64,000 bases of DNA from Neobacillus drentensis (GTDB lineage Bacteria; Bacillota; Bacilli; Bacillales; Cytobacillaceae): the NCBI RefSeq assembly GCF_021560175.1, contig NZ_CP091110.1, forward strand, positions 5,752,001 to 5,816,000. The letters are read 5' to 3'. The notes beneath the pieces are model-generated. The model saw only the letters and a program-made list of their open reading frames with translations. It did not search any database and had not been told where the DNA came from. Every line of letters begins with the position of its first letter. Position 1 is the first letter of the stretch. The position numbers and the translations under genes were made by a program. This document shows positions 58,288 to 64,000 of this stretch, one piece after another.

Positions 58288-59799
58288 TCATTTTCGTTTT
58301 GCCAACCGTATTACATTCCATGATAACTTCGGAATTACGGTTGAAACTCGGCCGTTTTCTGACTTCGCATTCCCGTTGGAATGTGGTGCAACAGGAGCTC
58401 CATTGACTGAGTTGGTAAGCTTTAGGTCATCATTTTCAAGAACGATATGTTCCATCACTTCATAGCCTTCAAAGTTTCGGATATCCACCTCTAATTCCAA
58501 CCCTTCTTGTAAATGGCGGTTTACGGCAAATAACGTCAGCTGTTCATTCTCCTCGTTATAAACAGCAGTGGATTCTAGGTACGGAACATCCGTGAAATCC
58601 TTGCTATCATATTTTGGGCTTGAAATAATAGGATTTAATGCAACACCTCTACCATAAACAGAAGCATGCATATAGGGATAGAAAATAGTTTGTTTCCATG
58701 CCTTCCCATTATTTTCAGTCATGATCGGAGCAATGACGTTCACTAATTGAGCAAGGCAAGCAATCTTTAATCGGTCCGCATGCTTTAACATGGTGATCAG
58801 CATACAGCCAACTAATAAAGCATCTTCAAAAGTATAAATATCTTCAAGCTGTGGAGGAGCAATACTCCATGGCTGAATCTTCTGATCTGCCTCATTACTG
58901 TGGTACCAAACATTCCATTCATCAAATGCAAGATTAATATTCTTTTTGCCGCGCTTTTTGGCTTTAATATAGTCGGCAATTGAAATGACAGAACGAATGA
59001 AATCATCCATCTCAAGGGAAAGAGCTAAATAGTTAGAAATATCATTGTCGCGATTCCCATAATATTGGTGAAGAGAGATATATTCAACATGGTCATACGT
59101 ATGATCAAGTACAGTAGCCTCCCAATCTGCAAACGTAGGCATCGTGCGGCTTGAGCTTCCGCAGGCAACTAGCTCAATGGTCGGGTCTACCCATTTCATC
59201 ACCTTTGCTGCTTCTTGAGCAATCCGGCCATATTCACTAGCGGTCTTGTGGCCAATTTGCCAAGGACCGTCCATTTCGTTACCTAAACACCAAGTCTTGA
59301 TCCCATAAGGATCCTTTACACCGTGAGAGATTCGCAGGTCACTATAGTAAGAGCCTCCCGGATGATTACAGTATTCTACTAAATTTCTTGCAGCATCAAT
59401 GCCGCGGGTTCCGAGGTTTACAGCCATGTTCACTTCTGCGTTTGCCAGCTTGGCCCATTTCATGAACTCGTTCGTTCCAATTTCATTTGTTTCCGTCGTA
59501 CGCCACGCCAATTCCAGGCGGTGCGGACGCTGTGCCACAGGGCCTACCCCATCTTCCCAGTTATAACCGGAAACAAAATTCCCACCGGGATAACGGACTA
59601 ATGGTACCTGAAGCTCTTTTACCATTTCGATTACATCCTGACGGAATCCATTTTCGTCCGCCTGAGGATGCCCTGGCTCGTAAATACCGCCATATACGGC
59701 ACGGCCTAAATGTTCTATGAAGGAACCATAAATGCGATTATCAATCTCAGAGATTCTAAAATCTTTTTCTAAAATCATTTTAGCTTTGTTAGTTGTCAT
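58288..59799 (-). CDS. GH51 alpha-L-arabinofuranosidase, cytoplasmic
   Basis: A 503-residue GH51 enzyme, length typical of AbfA proteins. GSFIEHLGRAVYGGIYEPGH opens the barrel, VRYPGGNFVSGYNWEDG is the substrate loop, WCLGNEMDGPWQIGH (glutamate near residue 174) the acid/base and LAFDEWNVWY (glutamate near 294) the nucleophile. It has no signal peptide and acts on imported arabino-oligosaccharides from arabinan or arabinogalactan. The ATG at 59799 has GGAAGGAAGAGAAGG-like purine tract upstream. It is the third gene of the cluster, after iolE, with an REP-like element in the gap. Confidence 0.94.
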   Translation of the reverse strand: MTTNKAKMILEKDFRISEIDNRIYGSFIEHLGRAVYGGIYEPGHPQADENGFRQDVIEMVKELQVPLVRYPGGNFVSGYNWEDGVGPVAQRPHRLELAWRTTETNEIGTNEFMKWAKLANAEVNMAVNLGTRGIDAARNLVEYCNHPGGSYYSDLRISHGVKDPYGIKTWCLGNEMDGPWQIGHKTASEYGRIAQEAAKVMKWVDPTIELVACGSSSRTMPTFADWEATVLDHTYDHVEYISLHQYYGNRDNDISNYLALSLEMDDFIRSVISIADYIKAKKRGKKNINLAFDEWNVWYHSNEADQKIQPWSIAPPQLEDIYTFEDALLVGCMLITMLKHADRLKIACLAQLVNVIAPIMTENNGKAWKQTIFYPYMHASVYGRGVALNPIISSPKYDSKDFTDVPYLESTAVYNEENEQLTLFAVNRHLQEGLELEVDIRNFEGYEVMEHIVLENDDLKLTNSVNGAPVAPHSNGNAKSENGRVSTVIPKLSWNVIRLAKRK

Positions 59800-59884
59800 C
59801 CTTCTCTTCCTTCCATGATCTATTTATTTAAGTACCGAGTTCTAATAGGGCGCACCGATTGGACCGCCCTACTGCTTCAAAAAA

Positions 59885-59912
59885 GAAGCACGAGAACCGT
59901 CCCCGCATTTCC
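59885..59912. repeat. REP-like element after iolE-like gene
   Basis: GAAGCACGAGAACCGTCCCC followed by GCATTTCC matches the family consensus with few changes and lies directly after the iolE-like stop at 59914. A TAGGGCG/CGCCCTA stem (59846-59871) follows in the direction of transcription. Confidence 0.6.
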
Positions 59913-59913
59913 T

Positions 59914-60804
59914 TTACAGCCCGCTTTGTTCAGCGATATAGTTTCTCGCTTTTAAAGCATATTCCAAAGGATTGGCAATGGCCGGGTCTTGTTCCGCTTC
60001 TACGACAAACCAGCCTTTATAACCAGATGCTTCTAATGCCTCAAAAACGGGTTTAAAGTCAATGGCTCCATCGCCAGGTACGGTGAATACTCCTTGTTTG
60101 ACTGCTTGAAGGAAGCTCAACTTCTCTTCACGGACCTTGTTAGCGACATCCAGGCGGACATCTTTTAAATGCACGTGAAAAATACGGTTCATATGTTTAT
60201 GTAGTACCTGCAGATGATCTTCTCCTGAAAAAACAAGATGGCCTGTATCGTACAGAAGTGAGACCTTATCCGGATCCGTTTCTGCCATTAGCCGGTCAAT
60301 TTCCTCAGCGGTTTGGATGCCTGTTCCCATATGATGGTGATAGACAATTTTCATCCCTTTTTCAGCGGCAAGGTCTCCAAGCAGGTGCAGTCCTTCAACC
60401 AAACGCTTCCACTCTTCTTCCGTAAAAACAGGTTTCTCATCAAACAAGGGGGTCTCCATCTGTCCTTGAATGCTGTTGCCTTGTTCAGATACCACAATGA
60501 CCTTTGCACCCATTTCATGTAAAAAATCCCGGTGTTCAATAAAGGCTTGGGTGGTTTCCTCAAATGGCTTCGAGGTTAAGAAGGCACTAAACCAGGCACT
60601 GGCAATTTCAAGCCCACGTAATCCTAATGCCTTTTTTAATACCTCGGTATTACGCGGATATTTATTGCCGACCTCACTGCCGGAAAATCCCGCAAGGGCC
60701 ATTTCACTGACACATTGCTCAAAGGTTATTTCTCCGCCAAGCTCGGGCATATCATCATTGGTCCAACCGATTGGCGCAATCGCCATCTTCACATCCTGAA
60801 ACAT
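59914..60804 (-). CDS. iolE: Myo-inosose-2 dehydratase-like protein (IolE family)
   Basis: A 296-residue TIM-barrel protein with the IolE opening PIGWTNDDMPELGGEI and EMALAGFSGSEVGNKYP, and metal-site segments YHHHMGTGIQ, LLYDTGHLVFSG and IFHVHLKDVR. IolE removes water from 2-keto-myo-inositol. Only iolE- and iolG-like genes are present here, without iolBCDHJ, and they neighbour kduI and GH51, so the true substrate may be another keto-polyol or sugar. ATG 60804 has GGAGGGAG upstream. It follows the iolG-like gene after 143 bases. Confidence 0.85.
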   Translation of the reverse strand: MFQDVKMAIAPIGWTNDDMPELGGEITFEQCVSEMALAGFSGSEVGNKYPRNTEVLKKALGLRGLEIASAWFSAFLTSKPFEETTQAFIEHRDFLHEMGAKVIVVSEQGNSIQGQMETPLFDEKPVFTEEEWKRLVEGLHLLGDLAAEKGMKIVYHHHMGTGIQTAEEIDRLMAETDPDKVSLLYDTGHLVFSGEDHLQVLHKHMNRIFHVHLKDVRLDVANKVREEKLSFLQAVKQGVFTVPGDGAIDFKPVFEALEASGYKGWFVVEAEQDPAIANPLEYALKARNYIAEQSGL

Positions 60805-60947
60805 ATTGCTTCTCCCTCCGTTGTTCTTTTAATAGAATCATAAGCCCTGACGGTTCTAGCTATTTCCATTGGTTTACTTAATAATTCCGTCTGTTTTCCT
60901 GTTTATTCTAGAGCTAGTATAACCGTCAAACTTATTTCAACCACAGA

Positions 60948-61973
60948 CTACAAAATCACAGCCGACTGACCGGCACTCTGAAGCTGGACCGGTGCCCCAG
61001 TCTCCAGCGACTCTTTAGCCGCCTTCGCAATCCGCTCCGCCTGCAATCCATCATAACCGCCGCAGATAACCTCTTGATTTTTCAAAATAGCCGTTACAAA
61101 TTCATTCACTTCATCAATATAAGCCTGCGTATAGCGTTCTAAGAAAAAGTACAATGGTTTTTCCTTTGAAACATGCTGAGCAGTAGAAACCTCAACAGTA
61201 TTCGCGCGGTTGTTATCTGCTTGTGCGGCACCTTTATCTCCAAAGACTTCTAGGCGCTGGTCGTATCCATATGCCGCCCGACGGCTGTTTTCAATAACAC
61301 CGAGAGCGCCATTAGCAAATTTCAAGGTAATAATCGCTGTATCAATATCGCCAGCTTCACCAATCGCCGGGTCAACTAGCACCGCTCCATTTGCAAACAC
61401 TTCAACGACTTCACTGTCCATGATGTAGCGCGCCATATCAAAATCGTGAATCGCCATGTCCATGAAGAGTCCGCCCGATGTTTTTATGTAATCAATTCCT
61501 GGTGGTTCTGGGTCACGTGATGTAATTCGTAAAATATGTGGTGTGCCAATGTCACCCTTTTGTACAAGCTCACGAATTTTACGGAAGTTAGGATCAAATC
61601 GGCGGTTAAAGCCTACCTGTAGCAAGACTCCTGCTTTTTCTACAGCTGCAAGTGCTTCTTCTGTTTCTTCCACTGAAAAACTAACGGGTTTTTCGCAAAA
61701 AATATGTTTTCCGGCGGCAGCCGCTTCCTTAATCAAATTGGCATGAGTAGTGGTGGGTGAACAGATAAACACCGCATTGATTTCAGGATCCTTCAAAATA
61801 TCATGGTAATTAGTAGTCAATACTTCGATTTGTTTTTCCTTTGCCCATTCTTCAAGATGATCGATGACCACATCGGATACACTTTTCAATCTTACTTGCG
61901 AAATCCCTCTTAAGTTATCAACGTGGATTTTTCCAATTCGTCCCGCTCCAATAATCCCAACTGTCAATGTCAT
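60948..61973 (-). CDS. iolG: Inositol 2-dehydrogenase-like oxidoreductase (IolG/GFO-IDH-MocA family)
   Basis: A 341-residue NAD-dependent dehydrogenase. The Rossmann motif VGIIGAGRIGKIHVDN lies at the N-terminus, the EKP motif in HIFCEKPVS, and the catalytic lysine/histidine region in GGLFMDMAIHDFDMARYIM. This is the pattern of myo-inositol 2-dehydrogenases and relatives. The frame extends to 62084, but ATG 61973 has GGGAGG upstream and starts the Rossmann strand. A 26-base palindrome 32-57 bases upstream is a probable operator for the LacI protein encoded just upstream. First gene of the regulated cluster. Confidence 0.88.
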   Translation of the reverse strand: MTLTVGIIGAGRIGKIHVDNLRGISQVRLKSVSDVVIDHLEEWAKEKQIEVLTTNYHDILKDPEINAVFICSPTTTHANLIKEAAAAGKHIFCEKPVSFSVEETEEALAAVEKAGVLLQVGFNRRFDPNFRKIRELVQKGDIGTPHILRITSRDPEPPGIDYIKTSGGLFMDMAIHDFDMARYIMDSEVVEVFANGAVLVDPAIGEAGDIDTAIITLKFANGALGVIENSRRAAYGYDQRLEVFGDKGAAQADNNRANTVEVSTAQHVSKEKPLYFFLERYTQAYIDEVNEFVTAILKNQEVICGGYDGLQAERIAKAAKESLETGAPVQLQSAGQSAVIL

Positions 61974-62004
61974 TCTCAACGTCCTCCCTTTAGAAGGTTG
62001 CAGT

Positions 62005-62030
62005 AAAAGAGTTAAGCGCTTAACTCTTTT
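62005..62030 (-). promoter_or_regulatory. LacI-type operator O1, 26-base perfect palindrome
   Basis: The core GTTAAGCGCTTAAC (62011-62024) is extended on both sides by matching AAAGA/TCTTT bases into a perfect palindrome with a central CG. Central CG and this length are typical of LacI/GalR operators. It sits between the LacI gene and the iolG-like gene, just before the latter's start. Confidence 0.8.
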
Positions 62031-62095
62031 GGTTAAAAACCGCTCTACAACAACCTTATTCAATGATTCGTTTTGAAACATCATTCCAAGATTTA

Positions 62096-62109
62096 GTTAA
62101 GCGCTTAAC
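62096..62109 (-). promoter_or_regulatory. LacI-type operator O2
   Basis: GTTAAGCGCTTAAC is a perfect 14-base palindrome identical to the core of O1. The centres are 85 bases apart, about eight helical turns, so both sites face the same side of the DNA and looping is possible. Confidence 0.75.
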
Positions 62110-62123
62110 CCTACTCTTAAAAT

Positions 62124-62156
62124 GAAAGCTGACTAAACAGTTGTTGGTCAGCTTTC
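62124..62156 (-). terminator. Terminator of LacI regulator gene
   Basis: GAAAGCTGAC (62124-62133) and GTCAGCTTTC (62147-62156) pair perfectly; on the minus strand ATTTTAAG follows. It separates the regulator from the iolG-like gene. Confidence 0.75.
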
Positions 62157-62160
62157 TTGA

Positions 62161-63165
62161 TTATGAACTTAGATCTTTCACTGACTCCCGCTCAACTAGT
62201 GTCGGGGCTAGCATGATTCTATTCGTAGGCATACCAGGATCCTCAATCGAATCCAACAATTGTTCCATGGTATAGCTGGCTAATTTTGCAATTGGCTGAG
62301 CGATCGTCGTTAAACCTGGATCAGATATTTCGGCGTGGATGGTATTATCAAAGCCAATAATCGAAATATCATTAGGAACCGATACGCCTGCTTTCCGTGC
62401 CGCATTAATAAAAACAGCAGCGATTAAATCTGTGGTAGCAAAAACCGCTGTTGGCCTTTTTTCCATTTGAAAAATTTGATTGGCGGCCAATTTCGCTTCT
62501 TCTATTTTGGATTTGGCTTCAATCACTTGAACGTCAGCAGGGTTTACCCCTTCATCAGCAAGAGCCTTTTTAAACCCCTCTACACGCAGCCGGCCGCTCG
62601 CTCGTTGTGGTTCGGTAATGACGGCAAAAGTCCGGTGTCCCTTTTGACAAAGGTAACGCCCTGCTAGATAACCGCCCCTGATATCATCTGTCGTGACAAC
62701 GTGTGAATCGAGCGCAAGGTGGTCGACCGAGAACAGAACGCAAGGGACGTTTTGATCATGAAGGTTTCTTAATTTTTTTACATCCTTTGGCTCGGTCGCA
62801 ATGATAATTCCGTCCACTTGTTTCTTAATCAACAGGTCCAGATAATCATGCTCACGCTCCAGCTGATAATCGGTACTGCATAAAATAATCGAATAACCCA
62901 ATTCCCGTGCATTATTCTCCAGCGCACGGGCTACCTCTGCAAAGAATGGGTTCGCGATATCGGGAACCAGCACGCCAATCGTAAAGGTCTTTTTCCCCGT
63001 TAAAGCGGTAGCTACACTGCTTGGCTGGTATTCTAGGTTCTTCATAATATCCAGCACCTTGTTTTTGGTTTTTTCACTGATTCGGCCTGTATTATTTAAA
63101 ACTTTGGATACCGTAGCAATCGACACATTGGCCTCTTTTGCTACATCATAAATAGTAGGTTTCAT
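62161..63165 (-). CDS. LacI family transcriptional regulator
   Basis: A 334-residue LacI/GalR protein. The N-terminal helix-turn-helix and hinge read TIYDVAKEANVSIATVSKVL, followed by the periplasmic-binding-like effector domain (TFTIGVLVPDIANPFFAEVA, DGIIIATEPKDV, ISIIGFDNTIHAEISDPGLT). The start is ATG 63165 with AGAGGGG upstream; the open frame extends to 63186. It lies between the GH105 gene and the iolG-like gene, and two palindromes identical in core (62005-62030 and 62096-62109) are its probable binding sites. The inducer is likely a pectin- or inositol-derived sugar. Confidence 0.94.
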   Translation of the reverse strand: MKPTIYDVAKEANVSIATVSKVLNNTGRISEKTKNKVLDIMKNLEYQPSSVATALTGKKTFTIGVLVPDIANPFFAEVARALENNARELGYSIILCSTDYQLEREHDYLDLLIKKQVDGIIIATEPKDVKKLRNLHDQNVPCVLFSVDHLALDSHVVTTDDIRGGYLAGRYLCQKGHRTFAVITEPQRASGRLRVEGFKKALADEGVNPADVQVIEAKSKIEEAKLAANQIFQMEKRPTAVFATTDLIAAVFINAARKAGVSVPNDISIIGFDNTIHAEISDPGLTTIAQPIAKLASYTMEQLLDSIEDPGMPTNRIMLAPTLVERESVKDLSS

Positions 63166-63221
63166 GGCATTCCCCTCTTCTCCCACTACGTGAAGTCATT
63201 TTCCTCATTATACTATTTTGT

Positions 63222-64000
63222 TTAGTTACTTAACAAACCCTCATGTTGCAGCACCTCGGAAAGTAAGACAATCGCCAATGCCTGACCATATGCAGTCGGT
63301 GCAATAATAATTCGCTTATAATCTTCCTTTTCCTTCCCAATCGCAGTACCAGCCGAAACATTTAAGACAGTTCCATCCTCAGCGATGTTAGCCAAAACCG
63401 CTTCGACCGCTTTTCGACAAACCGCTATATAGCTGGAGTCTAATAACCCAAGACGAATTCCTTTTAATATTCCTGCCGCAATGGCACTCGACCCGGAAAC
63501 TTCGGTATAGCTATCGGAATCATCAAGCAGCGTATGCCACAACCCATTTTCGGATTGCAGGGCGACTAATCGGTTCACCTGCGCTTTAAAGGTACCAGCC
63601 ATCTTCTCATAAGCCTCAGAGGATAGTTTGCCTTTTAGTGTTTCGATTAATTCCGGGGCAGCTAAGGTATACCAGCTGTTCCCGCGGCACCAATAGGCCT
63701 CACTAAAATGATGGTCATTGTCAAAATCATAGCCATGATAGAAAAGAGAATCTTCTTGGTTAAACAAATGGTCAATATGGAGATTCACTTGATAAGCCGC
63801 TTCATCGATCCAAGCCTGCTGACCATATTTAATCCCCATTTTACTTAAGAACAAAACCACCATAAACAAGGTGTCAATCCAGATTTGTCCTTCATTCAGC
63901 TTCAAATCATGTTTGGTATCGCCAGAGGTTACATGCTGAAGCCCGTTTTCCTTTGTTCTTGGCGCCTGATTGATGATCCAGTCAACCCATTCCAAAGCCA
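63222..64000 (-). CDS. GH105 unsaturated rhamnogalacturonyl hydrolase, 5' end beyond window
   Basis: The C-terminal ~259 residues of a GH105-type protein; the frame stays open to base 64000, so the start is outside the window (TTG at 63995 is not needed as a start). KLNEGQIWIDTLFM and AYWCRGNSWYTLAAPELIE match the (alpha/alpha)6-barrel motifs of YteR/YesR, which remove the unsaturated galacturonyl group from rhamnogalacturonan oligosaccharides. YTEVSGSSAIAAGILKG is a further barrel helix. Its product would flow to KduI. The stop is 57 bases before the LacI start. Confidence 0.9.
   Translation of the reverse strand, partial: ALEWVDWIINQAPRTKENGLQHVTSGDTKHDLKLNEGQIWIDTLFMVVLFLSKMGIKYGQQAWIDEAAYQVNLHIDHLFNQEDSLFYHGYDFDNDHHFSEAYWCRGNSWYTLAAPELIETLKGKLSSEAYEKMAGTFKAQVNRLVALQSENGLWHTLLDDSDSYTEVSGSSAIAAGILKGIRLGLLDSSYIAVCRKAVEAVLANIAEDGTVLNVSAGTAIGKEKEDYKRIIIAPTAYGQALAIVLLSEVLQHEGLLSN

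Noticed and set aside
60850..60945. Terminator between iolG-like and iolE-like genes
   Set aside because: GACGGTT and AACCGTC can pair, but the loop is long and no T-run follows on the minus strand.

Overview
This window looks like a chromosomal segment of a low-GC, spore-former-type Bacillota, most likely a Bacillaceae member (Bacillus/Neobacillus-like). The evidence is strong AGGAGG ribosome binding sites with GTG and TTG starts, YesMN-type two-component genes, a DUF624/YesL protein, a GmuE-like ROK kinase, a VanZ protein, an LCP-family wall protein and intergenic repeats typical of such genomes. No tRNA, rRNA, CRISPR array or complete transposase was seen.

Region 1 (1-5.3 kb) holds the end of an LCP protein, a NUDIX-manA pair, three related 36-39 residue membrane peptides, a VanZ protein, an AIM24 protein and a c-di-GMP-I riboswitch in front of a separate 36-residue membrane peptide.

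Region 2 (5.27-42.6 kb, entirely minus strand) is a very large N-glycan degradation locus. It has three secreted GH85 endo-beta-N-acetylglucosaminidases, three GH38 and one GH125 alpha-mannosidases, a GH20 hexosaminidase, GH3 and GH1 beta-glycosidases, two ROK sugar kinases, a second mannose-6-phosphate isomerase, a DUF624 protein, an ABC importer (DUF3502-type binding protein plus two permeases, no ATPase) and a YesM/YesN-type sensor-regulator pair. Only the GH85 enzymes and the binding protein carry export signals. The inferred scheme is that high-mannose glycans are cut from glycoproteins outside, imported as oligosaccharides, trimmed inside, phosphorylated and isomerised into glycolysis. 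Terminators split the locus into at least five transcription units.

Region 3 (42.9-53.7 kb) is an AI-2 (lsr) system: lsrACDB-lsrF on the minus strand, lsrR-lsrK-cupin divergent on the plus strand. It lies between two direct copies of a ~365 bp dispersed repeat. lsrG is absent and a cupin gene is present instead.

Region 4 (53.2-64 kb) has a 50-residue basic peptide gene with a possible antisense RNA, a secreted PAP2-type phosphatase, and a pectin/arabinan/inositol-type cluster: TIM-barrel isomerase, kduI, GH51, iolE-like, iolG-like, a LacI regulator with two palindromic operators, and a truncated GH105.

A recurring non-coding feature is a set of four intergenic repeat arrays, each with its own word but with periods of 21 bp or about 52 bp (close to two and five helical turns). 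A REP-like GAAGCATGAGAACCGTCCC element also recurs at gene 3' ends.
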